The position numbers and the translations under genes are program-made. Of a stretch of 64,000 nucleotides of DNA, positions 8,611 to 17,165 are shown piece after piece. Under the pieces are notes generated by a model. The model was not told the DNA's origin, did no database searches, and worked only from the letters and a program-made list of their open reading frames with translations. Within the stretch, counting starts at the first letter, position 1. Each line of letters begins with the position of its first letter. The stretch lies in assembly GCF_009917525.1 (NCBI RefSeq), contig NZ_QZDU01000001.1, positions 248,001 through 312,000 of the forward strand, read 5' to 3'. The DNA is from Acutalibacter sp. 1XD8-36 (GTDB taxonomy: Bacteria > Bacillota > Clostridia > Oscillospirales > Acutalibacteraceae).

Positions 8611-8946
8611 AACGCAAAAAGCCCTCTGTGAAAGCCTGCGCCAGCATAGCTTTAACAGAGGGCGAACATCGTCGCGGTACCACCTCAGTTCACCGAAGCC
8701 TCACGGCAACGGTCTCCACAGGTACGACAGCTTGAGCCCCAATAGAACCGAAACCTGTTATACCCTGGCGCTGTAACGTGCGCTTCACGGCCTTTCCTAC
8801 TGGTAAATACTCTCCATAAAAAAGTATTTACGTTCCGAAAGGCGGCTCAGGAAGGTATCTTCGGCACTGCCATGCTCCCGCTTACACCAGCCGCGGGCTC
8901 TCTTTGCCATATAGAGCGGCACCTACATTATTCCATCATAGCCATT
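8611..8946 (-). promoter_or_regulatory. T-box leader (tRNA-sensing riboswitch), probably tyrosine-specific
   Basis: This fills the only gene-free stretch above 300 bp. On the minus strand it contains the T-box core GGTGGTACCGCG (8673-8684 on the plus strand). It is followed by a Rho-independent terminator: 9-bp stem 8655-8663 with 8621-8629, then a U-run from 8620 to 8616. The upstream part folds into a long Stem I with an AGAGAG/GGCTGGTG apical region. A UAC triplet at 8855-8857 is a candidate tyrosine specifier; other triplets cannot be excluded without folding. Uncharged tRNA-Tyr would pair with the T-box and prevent termination before the GNAT-tyrS genes. Confidence 0.9.
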
Positions 8947-8952
8947 GAAGTT

Positions 8953-8981
8953 ATTCTACCCTATAAATCGTGGTTTGTCAA
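8953..8981 (-). promoter_or_regulatory. Sigma-A promoter of the T-box/GNAT/tyrS unit
   Basis: A consensus -35 TTGACA (8976-8981) and -10 TAGAAT (8953-8958) with a 17-nt spacer. The -35 box overlaps the recN stop codon, so this promoter lies at the very end of the upstream operon. Confidence 0.85.
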
Positions 8982-10636
8982 GTCCTTTTTAGCATTTCCT
9001 CAGCCATGTCTAGCTGAAGCTGGGTTATTTCGTCCCCGCCGATTATCCTAGCCAGCTCCTGCTTGCGTCCCTCAAGGTCCAGAGGGTCCACCTGGGTGTA
9101 TGTGCGCCCCTTCTCCACATGCTTACTGATACGAAGGTGATGGTCCGCAATGGCCGCTATCTGAGCCAGATGTGTGATACAGAGCACCTGCCGGTTTTTG
9201 CTCACCTGTCGCAATTTTTCACCTATACGGTTTGCCGCCGCGCCGCTGACACCGGCGTCTACCTCGTCGAAAATAAGCGTGTCTATCTTGTCCCGGCCCG
9301 AAAGCACTGTCTTAACCGCCAGCATTATCCTGGACAGTTCGCCGCCGGAAGCTATCTTCGACAAGGGCTTTGGAGGCTCGCCCTTATTTGCCGAGACTAA
9401 AAATTGCAGCTTATCACATCCGGTTGGTGTCAGAGGCACACGCTCTATCTGGGTAACAAACTCCACCCCGGGCATGTTCAGAAACGCCAGCTCTGACTTC
9501 ACCTGTTTTGTAAAGCGTTCTGCGGCTGTGTGACGCTTTTGAGATAGCTCCTTCGCCAGAGCTATAGTTTTTTGCTTCTCCTGTTCATACTCAACGCTCA
9601 GGCGCTCTTTTTCCTCGTCGGAGAACTCTATTTTGTGCAGTTCCTCCTGGCAGTCCTCGAGATATCTCAGCATTTGCTCCTCGCTCTCGCCGTACTTCAG
9701 CCCCAGCCGGTACAGCATATCAAGCCTGCTCTCTATTTCGTCCAAAGCTGCGGGGTCAAAGTCCACAGATATGCCCTGTAGGACGGCATCCACATCCTCC
9801 AGCAGGAACCCAGCCTCCCGTAGCTTCTGCACCGGCTCCTCCAGCTGGGACATGTATCCTGACATGCGCTCAAGCTCTCCGGCGGCAATCGAAACATCGG
9901 AAAGTATCCCTCCGCGCTCCTCGTCACCGGCAAGCAAAGCCTTCACCATCTCCACCGCAGAAGAAATGCGCTCTCCGTTTCTGGCAATGTCCCGGCTCTG
10001 CGTCAAGGCTTCCCGCTCCCCGGGATTTATGTTCGCCGCCTCAAGCTCATCTATCTGGTAACGCAAAAGGTCCATACGGCGGCTCTTTTCGTTCTCGTCT
10101 GTATCCAGCTCCCGCAACTGCCGCTGGAGCTCCCGAAGCCGTTTATAGCCTGCCTGGTATTTTTCCAAAAGATTCTCCAGTTTTCCGAAGCTGTCTATAT
10201 ATGTCATATGCAGCTCAGGCGAGAGCAATTCATAGCTCTCATGCTGGCCATGTATTCCTACGAGCCTTGGGGCAATAGCCTTTAGCATAGACACCGTTGC
10301 GGGCACGCTGTTGAGTTTACAGGCAGACCTGCCCTCCAGTTTTATGTCCCTCTGTACCAAAAGGGAGCCGTCCTCCTCTCTGGGCACGGATAGGCTGTCA
10401 AGTATCTCCAGTGCATCCTCTGACAGGCCGGTGAACATTGCCGACACCGATGCCGAAGCCTCGCCGGTACGCACCAGCTCCTTTGAGGTGCGCTCTCCCA
10501 GCACAGCATGGATAGCGTCGATTATCATTGATTTACCCGCACCGGTCTCGCCTGTCAGCACGGTAAATCCCGGCTCCAGGTCTATAGATGCCCGCTCTAT
10601 CACGGCAATATTGTTGATAAAAAGCTCTGAAAGCAC
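8978..10636 (-). CDS. recN: DNA repair protein RecN
   Basis: An SMC-like ATPase acting in double-strand break repair. Walker A is GETGAGKS at 29-36, the ABC signature is ASGGELSR, and Walker B is LIFDEVDAGVSG, with a long coiled coil between. Length is 552 residues. I chose GTG at 10636, 9 nt from GGAGG, giving the usual RecN start (MLSELFINN); a TTG two codons upstream is too close to the ribosome-binding site. It is the last gene of the ymfF-to-recN string, 45 bp after argR; the argR-recN order is typical of Firmicutes. Confidence 0.96.
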   Translation of the reverse strand: MLSELFINNIAVIERASIDLEPGFTVLTGETGAGKSMIIDAIHAVLGERTSKELVRTGEASASVSAMFTGLSEDALEILDSLSVPREEDGSLLVQRDIKLEGRSACKLNSVPATVSMLKAIAPRLVGIHGQHESYELLSPELHMTYIDSFGKLENLLEKYQAGYKRLRELQRQLRELDTDENEKSRRMDLLRYQIDELEAANINPGEREALTQSRDIARNGERISSAVEMVKALLAGDEERGGILSDVSIAAGELERMSGYMSQLEEPVQKLREAGFLLEDVDAVLQGISVDFDPAALDEIESRLDMLYRLGLKYGESEEQMLRYLEDCQEELHKIEFSDEEKERLSVEYEQEKQKTIALAKELSQKRHTAAERFTKQVKSELAFLNMPGVEFVTQIERVPLTPTGCDKLQFLVSANKGEPPKPLSKIASGGELSRIMLAVKTVLSGRDKIDTLIFDEVDAGVSGAAANRIGEKLRQVSKNRQVLCITHLAQIAAIADHHLRISKHVEKGRTYTQVDPLDLEGRKQELARIIGGDEITQLQLDMAEEMLKRT

Positions 10637-10687
10637 GCGCAAAAGCCTCCTGTTTCCGCAGTTTTATCAAGTTTGCTGACTGAAAAA

Positions 10688-11140
10688 TCAGTTCATGAGC
10701 AGCTTCCGCAACTCGTCCTGGGTCTCTCTGGCAGCGGCCTCTGTACGGCAGACCACAAATATGGTATCGTCACCAGCCAGGGTGCCCACAAAATCCTTCC
10801 AGTACATAGCGTCCATAGACGCGCAGACCGCCTGAGCCATGCCCACCATACATTTTATCACCAGGATATTCATAGCGCTGTCCACTGAAATTGCGCTGTC
10901 TGTAAACAGTGAATGGAACTTCGAGGACATATCCATGCCGCCGTCGCTGCCGGTGGAATATTTGTACCTGCCGCTGCCGGACAGGGTCTTTATCAGTCGT
11001 AGCTCCTTAATGTCCCTGGATACAGTGGCCTGGGTCACATCAAAGCCCGCCTCTCGCAGGTATTGGATAAGCTCGTCCTGAGTTTCTATGTCGTGCTCTC
11101 GTATCAGCTCTAAAATCTTGGCATGGCGTCGGGTTTTCAT
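10688..11140 (-). CDS. argR: Arginine repressor ArgR/AhrC
   Basis: A 150-residue arginine-responsive transcription regulator. The N-terminal winged-helix DNA-binding domain (about 1-70) contains the family motif QATVSRDIKEL. The C-terminal hexamerisation and arginine-binding domain contains GTLAGDDTIFV. The ATG at 11138-11140 has an AAGGAA sequence 8 nt upstream. It lies between nadK and recN as in many Firmicutes. No arginine biosynthesis gene is in the window. Confidence 0.95.
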   Translation of the reverse strand: MKTRRHAKILELIREHDIETQDELIQYLREAGFDVTQATVSRDIKELRLIKTLSGSGRYKYSTGSDGGMDMSSKFHSLFTDSAISVDSAMNILVIKCMVGMAQAVCASMDAMYWKDFVGTLAGDDTIFVVCRTEAAARETQDELRKLLMN

Positions 11141-11170
11141 GGGTATTCCTTTCCGGCAGGTAAGCCTTAA

Positions 11171-12004
11171 TTATTGAGTTTCCAGCAGTTTCTGGTTTAG
11201 TATATCGTAAAAATTATTATTTGTCAGTTTTATAAACCTGGCGCAGCGCCTTGCTCTGGCAAATATCATCCTGTCGCCGGCCTTCAGCTCCACCGGGGCT
11301 GCCCCGTCTATAGTTAAGAATAGCCTGCCTCTGTTCCGGGGAATGTCCACTACCAGCCGGGTGTCCGGGGCAAACATCACACTACGGTTAAAAAGTGAGT
11401 GAGGACAAATGGGTGTGTATATCATACAGTCCAAGGTGGGCTCTACCACCGGCCCACCGGCAGACAGGGAGTAAGCCGTAGAGCCTGTGGGCGTCGCCAC
11501 AATGAAACCGTCGGCCCGGTACAGGTAACCGGAATTATCATCTATAGCTACCCTATATTCCACTATCTTCGCAAGCTCAGCTGATACCACCGAGTCGTTC
11601 AGCGTGTAGAATTTTCGCTGTCCCTCGTCAGAATATAGGGAAACCTCCAGCATCATCCGGCGCTCTTCCCGCCACCGCCCCTGGGCCAGCTTTGGCAGCA
11701 GGTGCATCTGCTCCGGCTCAAGCCCGGCTGTAAAACCCAGCTTCCCGGCGTTGAGGCCCAGAAGTGGTTTATTTAACTCAGCGGCAAGCTTTGCTGCATT
11801 AATAATTGTGCCGTCCCCACCTACGGCTATGAGTACATCACAGCAGTTAATAAGCTTTGCAGCCTCACTGTGCGGTACACCCTCCTCATACATTCCAGCT
11901 ATGTGGACAGTTTCACATCCGGCAGAATTTAGTACCCGGGCGGCCTCTTCTGCTAAGGATGGCGCCTGCTTTTTTGCTGGATTGGGCGCTATGGCTATTT
12001 TCAT
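11171..12004 (-). CDS. nadK: NAD kinase
   Basis: Phosphorylates NAD to NADP. The diagnostic GGDGT motif is present (AVGGDGTIINA), followed by the second signature GSTAYSLSAGGP. The length of 277 residues from the ATG at 12004 matches the family, and a GGGAGG sequence lies 9 nt upstream. An upstream in-frame extension to 12136 would run into the preceding gene and lacks similarity, so I rejected it. argR follows 30 bp downstream. NADPH demand from the dap and isoprenoid genes nearby is consistent but not specific. Confidence 0.96.
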   Translation of the reverse strand: MKIAIAPNPAKKQAPSLAEEAARVLNSAGCETVHIAGMYEEGVPHSEAAKLINCCDVLIAVGGDGTIINAAKLAAELNKPLLGLNAGKLGFTAGLEPEQMHLLPKLAQGRWREERRMMLEVSLYSDEGQRKFYTLNDSVVSAELAKIVEYRVAIDDNSGYLYRADGFIVATPTGSTAYSLSAGGPVVEPTLDCMIYTPICPHSLFNRSVMFAPDTRLVVDIPRNRGRLFLTIDGAAPVELKAGDRMIFARARRCARFIKLTNNNFYDILNQKLLETQ

Positions 12005-12026
12005 GGGGTAATGCCTCCCATCCGGG

Positions 12027-12563
12027 TCATCTATATAGAGATATGGTCTCGTCGCTCCACACGTGGACTTCAATATATCTTTCCGGGCCCTGGCTGCCGT
12101 CATCGTTCCAGTCCTGGGGCAGGCCGTATTTATCAATAACTGTCAGTATCTCGTCATATGTGTAAAGCTGGTGCCGGTACTCTCTGCCGTCGTTTATTGT
12201 TGGACTGAATGTGGGCATTGAGTCTCCGTAAGTGAAGGACAGCGTTTGTACGTCGAACTCCCTAGCATGGATTTTAACTACTCCGCAGTCCTCATACCAG
12301 GTGCTAAGCCACGGGCTATGCCCTACCACCATATAATAAGGCGACTGCCTGCGGATAACCCCGCCCTTCTTTGTAAATTCCCTGCGAAGTATGGCCTCAC
12401 AGTTATGCCGGTACTCCACATATTTATCGTGCCTCTGAGCGCATTGGGAGCCTGGACGTTCTCTTTTCACCTCTTCCAGCAGGGCCTTGGCCTCGTCTTC
12501 CAGTAAATCCGAAAGAGTGCGGAAAGGACCTGTCCTTCGGTCAAAATAGTGGTAAAGTATCAC
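12027..12563 (-). CDS. Conserved-looking protein of unknown function in the tlyA-nadK interval
   Basis: A 178-residue soluble protein that I do not recognise. It has no signal peptide or membrane segment, is rich in Tyr, Arg and Asp, and contains SPYYMVVGHSPWLSTWYEDCG in its middle. The GTG start at 12563 has GGAGG 5 nt upstream, and this sequence overlaps the end of tlyA. The gene therefore sits tightly in the operon: 9 bp after tlyA and 22 bp before nadK. Its codon use and spacing look like those of its neighbours, so it appears to be a genuine gene. It may be a lineage-specific insertion, since tlyA and nadK are usually adjacent. Confidence 0.75.
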   Translation of the reverse strand: MILYHYFDRRTGPFRTLSDLLEDEAKALLEEVKRERPGSQCAQRHDKYVEYRHNCEAILRREFTKKGGVIRRQSPYYMVVGHSPWLSTWYEDCGVVKIHAREFDVQTLSFTYGDSMPTFSPTINDGREYRHQLYTYDEILTVIDKYGLPQDWNDDGSQGPERYIEVHVWSDETISLYR

Positions 12564-12572
12564 GCCTTCCTC

Positions 12573-13382
12573 CTATTTGTCCAAGCTTTTATGGGACGCC
12601 TCCACGACATCCCCCAGGCCCAACACTTCCACACTAAGCTCCGGTGAATCCGACCTCTCCAGCAGAATTAGGTACTCTATATTCCCCTCAGGCCCTTTCA
12701 CCGGCGAAAAATCCAGTCCCAGCACCGAAAAACCGTTACCAAGTGCAAAACCAATTATTTTTTCTATAACCTCCGAATGCACCGCCGGGTCTCGAACAAC
12801 ACCTTTTTTGCCTACCTTATCCCGGCCCGCCTCGAACTGTGGTTTTATAAGGCACACTCCCCGTCCACTCATACCCAGCAGCTCACGTATAGCCGGAAGC
12901 ACCAGAGTCAGTGATATAAACGATACGTCTACCGAGAAGAAGTCTATGTCCTCCGGCACCTGTTCCTGGGAGAGATATCGTGCATTGGTGCGCTCAAGGT
13001 TTACGACTCTAAAATCATTCCGCAGCTGCCATGCTAACTGGCCGTAGCCAACATCAATAGAGTAAACTTTTTTAGCGCCATTTTGCAGCATACAATCGGT
13101 AAAACCGCCGGTAGATGCCCCCACGTCCATACACGTAAATCCAGCTAGTTTAAGACCAAACACCTCCATAGCCTTCTCAAGCTTCAATCCACCGCGGCTC
13201 ACATATTTCATCCCGCTACTCCGGCATTCAACCTGGGCATCCTCAGAGTAGAGGTCTCCAGGCTTATCAGCCTTCTGATTGTCCACGTAGACATCCCCGG
13301 ACATAATAAGCGCCTTTGCCCGCTCACGGCTAGGAGCGAGATTTCTGTCCAGCACCAGCATGTCAAGCCTCTTTTTCGGCAA
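12573..13382 (-). CDS. tlyA: TlyA family rRNA 2'-O-methyltransferase/hemolysin-like protein
   Basis: The N-terminal S4 RNA-binding domain (about 5-65, RERAKALIMSGDVYV) is followed by an FtsJ-like SAM methyltransferase domain with GASTGGFTDCMLQNGA. Mycobacterial TlyA methylates 16S and 23S rRNA and sets capreomycin sensitivity; the role here is inferred by family. The TTG start at 13382 gives the full-length 269-residue protein. It overlaps the dxs 3' end by 20 bp and has a GAGGAGGA sequence 8-9 nt upstream. The dxs-tlyA order is common in Firmicutes. Confidence 0.93.
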   Translation of the reverse strand: MPKKRLDMLVLDRNLAPSRERAKALIMSGDVYVDNQKADKPGDLYSEDAQVECRSSGMKYVSRGGLKLEKAMEVFGLKLAGFTCMDVGASTGGFTDCMLQNGAKKVYSIDVGYGQLAWQLRNDFRVVNLERTNARYLSQEQVPEDIDFFSVDVSFISLTLVLPAIRELLGMSGRGVCLIKPQFEAGRDKVGKKGVVRDPAVHSEVIEKIIGFALGNGFSVLGLDFSPVKGPEGNIEYLILLERSDSPELSVEVLGLGDVVEASHKSLDK

Positions 13383-15276
13383 GCCTATCTTCCTCCTCTC
13401 CGAAGTGCTCCAACACAGTTTTCATAATACCCTCAGCGTTCAGTCCTAGCGTCTCCAGGGCCCGGAACATTGGCGCGTGCTTCACAAAAGGCTGGTCTAT
13501 AGCCCGCAGCACGTATTTTCCGGCAAAGCCCTCCTCCAGCAGCAGACTGGCGAAATGCTCACCTGCTCCCCCTTGACGGATACCCTCCTCGAAGAAAAAT
13601 ACCTGGCGGCAACTGATAACTTCCCTTGCAGCGGCGCACTCGATGGGTATCACCCGGTTTAGCTTCAGAAGCTTCACGTCTGTACCACAGGCTTTAAGTT
13701 TGTCCGCAGCCTCTGCAGCAAAGGAGAACAGTCTGCCATAGGTGACAATACATGTCTCAGCTTCGGGCGGACCGTACACTGAAAAAGGCTCTATTCCGCT
13801 ATGGAAATATGAGGGCTTATACAGCTCCCGTCCCCTCGGATAACGTACCGCACATATCCCGCTGCCGCCCTTTGCCAGGTACGCCAGCTGCTCACGCAGT
13901 TCCTGAAAATATGTGGGTGAGTATAGTGTAACACCCGGCACAGTCCGCAGGAAAGCTACATCAAACAATCCCTGGTGGGTCATGCCGTCCTCACCTACAA
14001 TCCCGGCACGGTCTATGGCAAGAAGTATCTTGATTTTCTGCATGGCAACATCGTGTATGAGCTGGTCGTAGCTGCGCTGTAAGAAAGTTGAGTATACAGC
14101 GAATACTGGCAGCATACCTCCAACTGCCAGCCCCCCGGAAAAAGTCACCGCATGTTCCTCAGCTATGCCAACATCATAGAAGCGGCCTTTAAACTGCTGC
14201 CTGAAGCCAGCTAAACCTGTACCCTCAGCCATAGCGGCGGTAATAGCGCAGATTCTATCGTCCTCTCGGGCCAGTTGGCAGAGGGTCTGCCCGAACACAT
14301 CCGAGAAACTCTGAGCCTTTTCGCCCGGGTCGCCGGTATCCACGTCAAAGCTGGATATACCGTGATATAAAGTTGGGGACTGCTCAGCGTATTGATAGCC
14401 CTTGCCTTTATATGTGCGCACATGGATAAGCACTGGCTTGCGCACCAGCTTAGCGGCCTCAAAAGTCTCGGACAGCTCCTTGATATTGTGACCGTCAAAT
14501 GGGCCATAATAGGCAAATCCAAGGTCACTGAAAATAGTTGAGTTATATAATATTTTCTTGATGTTGCTCTTAACCCTGCGCATAAGCCTGGCTATTGGCT
14601 TCCCCACCAGCGGCAGGTGCCCGAGTGCGTCCTCAACGCTGCTCTTTGCTTTGATATAACCTGGTTTCGTGCGCATGTAAGTGAGGTATCTAGCCAGAGA
14701 GCCCACATTTTTTGATATGGACATGGTATTGTCATTGAGTATTACTATAAGATTTCGGCGGTGCTGTCCGGCGTTGTTAAGGCCCTCGAAGGACAGCCCG
14801 CCGGTGAGTGCTCCGTCACCGATAACTGCCACCACATAGCCATCTTTGCTCTGCAGGCGGCAGGCCTCAGAAAGGCCCAGGGCCGAGGATATGGACGCAC
14901 TGCTGTGTCCGCTGGTAAAACTGTCACAAGGACTCTCATCCCGGTTGGGGAAGCCGGAAAGCCCTCCCTCCCGCCTCAGTGTTGAGAACTCGTTATAGCG
15001 GCCGGTAAGCAGCTTATACGGGTAGCTCTGATGACCCACATCCCATACCAGGGCATCCTCAGGAGGCGAAAATACCAGTCCCAGAGCCACCGTAAGCTCT
15101 ACCACCCCGAGGTTTGAGGCCAGATGCCCGCCGTTGTCGGACACCGTCTGGATTATGGCCTCGCGCATCTCCTCACATAGTGAGTCCAGCTCCGGGCGGC
15201 TCAGCTGCCTAAGGTCCTGGGGCGAGCGGATTTTTTCCAGCAGTTTACCCATAAACCACGCCACACGGTCCGGCAC
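13363..15276 (-). CDS. dxs: 1-deoxy-D-xylulose-5-phosphate synthase
   Basis: The TPP-dependent first enzyme of the MEP isoprenoid pathway. The 637-residue protein shows GHQSYPYK (81-88), the TPP/Mg motif GDGALTGG (153-160) with a downstream NDN, the YGPFDGHN segment, and the catalytic glutamate in IAEEHAVT. The GTG at 15276 has AAAGGA 10 nt upstream and is preferred. An ATG at 15252 would start closer to the conserved N-terminus but lacks a Shine-Dalgarno sequence. The nearby folD fits the usual folD-xse-ispA-dxs order, but exonuclease VII and ispA are absent here. Confidence 0.96.
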   Translation of the reverse strand: MPDRVAWFMGKLLEKIRSPQDLRQLSRPELDSLCEEMREAIIQTVSDNGGHLASNLGVVELTVALGLVFSPPEDALVWDVGHQSYPYKLLTGRYNEFSTLRREGGLSGFPNRDESPCDSFTSGHSSASISSALGLSEACRLQSKDGYVVAVIGDGALTGGLSFEGLNNAGQHRRNLIVILNDNTMSISKNVGSLARYLTYMRTKPGYIKAKSSVEDALGHLPLVGKPIARLMRRVKSNIKKILYNSTIFSDLGFAYYGPFDGHNIKELSETFEAAKLVRKPVLIHVRTYKGKGYQYAEQSPTLYHGISSFDVDTGDPGEKAQSFSDVFGQTLCQLAREDDRICAITAAMAEGTGLAGFRQQFKGRFYDVGIAEEHAVTFSGGLAVGGMLPVFAVYSTFLQRSYDQLIHDVAMQKIKILLAIDRAGIVGEDGMTHQGLFDVAFLRTVPGVTLYSPTYFQELREQLAYLAKGGSGICAVRYPRGRELYKPSYFHSGIEPFSVYGPPEAETCIVTYGRLFSFAAEAADKLKACGTDVKLLKLNRVIPIECAAAREVISCRQVFFFEEGIRQGGAGEHFASLLLEEGFAGKYVLRAIDQPFVKHAPMFRALETLGLNAEGIMKTVLEHFGEEEDRLAEKEA

Positions 15277-15302
15277 GCCGGGCCGTTCCTTTCACTAGAT
15301 TC

Positions 15303-16157
15303 TCAGCTAATGCCGTTTTGCAGCTTTGCTGCGGTTACTGTGTTCTGCATGAGCATTGCGATAGTCATGGGGCCCACCCCGCCTGGGACAGGCGTAATGC
15401 ACCCGGCAACCTTCTCGGCCTCCTCAAATACCACATCGCCGCAGAGCTTCCCACTCTCGTCACGATTCATGCCAACGTCTATAACCGCCGCCCCGGGCTT
15501 TATCATATCCCCGGTGACAAAGCCTGCCTTGCCCACTGCGGACACCAGGATATCTGCACCACGGCATATCTCCGCCAAGTTCTGGGTTCTGCTGTGGCAG
15601 ATGGTAACAGTACCGTTATTTTGCATAAGGAGCATAGCCATTGGCTTGCCCACAATATCGCTGCGGCCTATCACCACACAGCTTTTCCCGGCTATCTCCA
15701 CATTGGCTGATTTAAGCAGCTCAATCACTCCAGCAGGGGTACACGGCAAAAATATCTGCCTGCCCTGCATGAGCTTGCCCACATTATATGGATGAAAAGC
15801 GTCCACGTCCTTCTTTGGGTCGATAGCTTCTACCAGCGCGGATTCGTTGAGTCCCTTTGGAAGCGGAGACTGTACCAAAATACCGCTGATTTTGGGCTCG
15901 TGATTCAGCCTATCCACAAGAGCCAGCAGCTCCTCCTGGGTCGTCCCCTCCGGCAGGGCATACTCCTCTGAGTATATGCCAACCTCCTGGCAGGCCTTCT
16001 TCTTGTTGTTTACATAAATTCTCGAGGCCGGGTCGCTGCCCACTATAACTACCGCAAGTCCGGGAGCAATGCCCTTTTCCGCCAGTATAGCAGCTTCCCC
16101 GGCCACCTGGGCCTTGATTTTGGCTGCAACGGCCTTTCCGTCTATACGCAGTGCCAA
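15303..16157 (-). CDS. folD: Bifunctional methylene-THF dehydrogenase/methenyl-THF cyclohydrolase
   Basis: Interconverts methylene-, methenyl- and formyl-tetrahydrofolate. Signatures: YVNNKKKACQEVG with the catalytic Lys, LPEGTTQEELL, VQSPLPKG and the Rossmann GRSDIVGKP. I propose the TTG at 16157, 5 nt after AGGTGAGG, giving 284 residues, the normal FolD length. The ribosome-binding site overlaps the lgt stop. An ATG at 16184 within lgt is the alternative. Functionally it links to fhs (22013-23683), which supplies 10-formyl-THF. Confidence 0.94.
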   Translation of the reverse strand: MALRIDGKAVAAKIKAQVAGEAAILAEKGIAPGLAVVIVGSDPASRIYVNNKKKACQEVGIYSEEYALPEGTTQEELLALVDRLNHEPKISGILVQSPLPKGLNESALVEAIDPKKDVDAFHPYNVGKLMQGRQIFLPCTPAGVIELLKSANVEIAGKSCVVIGRSDIVGKPMAMLLMQNNGTVTICHSRTQNLAEICRGADILVSAVGKAGFVTGDMIKPGAAVIDVGMNRDESGKLCGDVVFEEAEKVAGCITPVPGGVGPMTIAMLMQNTVTAAKLQNGIS

Positions 16158-16161
16158 TTCC

Positions 16162-17139
16162 TCACCTGCTTTCTTTTTCTTCATTGGAAGCTTCAGTTTT
16201 TGTCTCAGGCTTTTTATCATCCTCTACAGGGGGCAGGTCCCCAAAGATAGTGCTGGTCTTCAGGGCTGGGTCAACCTCTGTCTTTATCAGCCCTAATGAC
16301 TCCATAACATATCTGTTGCCGCAGCCGGAAAGGTCGTTCCTGTTTCGGAAGAGTACCAGCAGTACCACTCCAACCACCACACAGCCCGCTGCCACCACCT
16401 GGGACACCTTCGGCCCATTTTCAAAAATGAGCAGGCTGTCCGTGCGGGTGCCCTCTATAAAGAACCGCACCACGCCATACCAGATGATATACAGAATGAA
16501 GGTTTGACCGTCGTACCTCCGGTATTTTCGGGTAAATATGTGCAGCAGCACAAATCCCAGAAGGCATAAGAGCGATTCATACAGGAAGCAGGGGTGCACC
16601 GCCACGCCGCCGGTATTGTCGCTTACCATTCCCCAGGGCAGATTTGTGGGCTCTCCGAAGCACTCCTGATTTACAAAGTTTCCCCAGCGCCCAATGCCTT
16701 GGCCTATAAGGAAGCCAAGACAGACTATATCCAAAACAGCCGGTACCCGCAGCCCCCTCCACTTGGCTACAAGGCCACCTACCAGAAGAGCGCCTATGAT
16801 TCCGCCGTATATGGCAATGCCGCCGTCGTGTATCTTCAAAATCTCTATGGGATTCTCAAAGTACCTGTTATGCCCGCTGCCGTCGTGGAAAAACACCACA
16901 TAATACAGGCGGGCAAAGACTATTCCGCCGACAGTTCCGGCTATAACCGCGTCTATCAGCTTGTTTGAATCTATATTCATTTTCTTTACGCTGCTCCAAG
17001 CATAGACAATGGCCAGTAAGAAGCCAAAGGCAATTATCACCCCATACCAGCGGATGCTGTAGCTCTCTGTCACCTGGAGCGCCACTTCGTTGACCTTGAC
17101 GTTTATCCCCAGACCGGGAAATTCAACTAAATGCTCCAC
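16162..17139 (-). CDS. lgt: Prolipoprotein diacylglyceryl transferase
   Basis: Transfers diacylglycerol to the lipobox cysteine of prolipoproteins in the membrane. It has seven or so membrane segments and the Lgt signature GRWGNFVNQE, with the earlier HDGG and YGG segments. The 325-residue length includes an acidic/basic tail of about 50 residues, rich in Glu and Lys, beyond the last membrane helix. GTG start at 17139 with AAAGGATGG 9 nt upstream. A likely substrate in the window is the lipoprotein encoded at 31361-32941. Confidence 0.95.
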   Translation of the reverse strand: MEHLVEFPGLGINVKVNEVALQVTESYSIRWYGVIIAFGFLLAIVYAWSSVKKMNIDSNKLIDAVIAGTVGGIVFARLYYVVFFHDGSGHNRYFENPIEILKIHDGGIAIYGGIIGALLVGGLVAKWRGLRVPAVLDIVCLGFLIGQGIGRWGNFVNQECFGEPTNLPWGMVSDNTGGVAVHPCFLYESLLCLLGFVLLHIFTRKYRRYDGQTFILYIIWYGVVRFFIEGTRTDSLLIFENGPKVSQVVAAGCVVVGVVLLVLFRNRNDLSGCGNRYVMESLGLIKTEVDPALKTSTIFGDLPPVEDDKKPETKTEASNEEKESR

Positions 17140-17165
17140 CTGATAAATCCATCCTTTCCTGCGAA

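Noticed and set aside
8441-8776. Short open frames across the T-box leader on both strands
   Set aside because: The sequence is explained by the T-box, its terminator and Stem I; the frames have no ribosome-binding sites and no protein signature.
12005-12136. Longer N-terminus for nadK
   Set aside because: The extension overlaps the upstream gene, has no ribosome-binding site and no NAD kinase similarity; the ATG at 12004 has GGGAGG.
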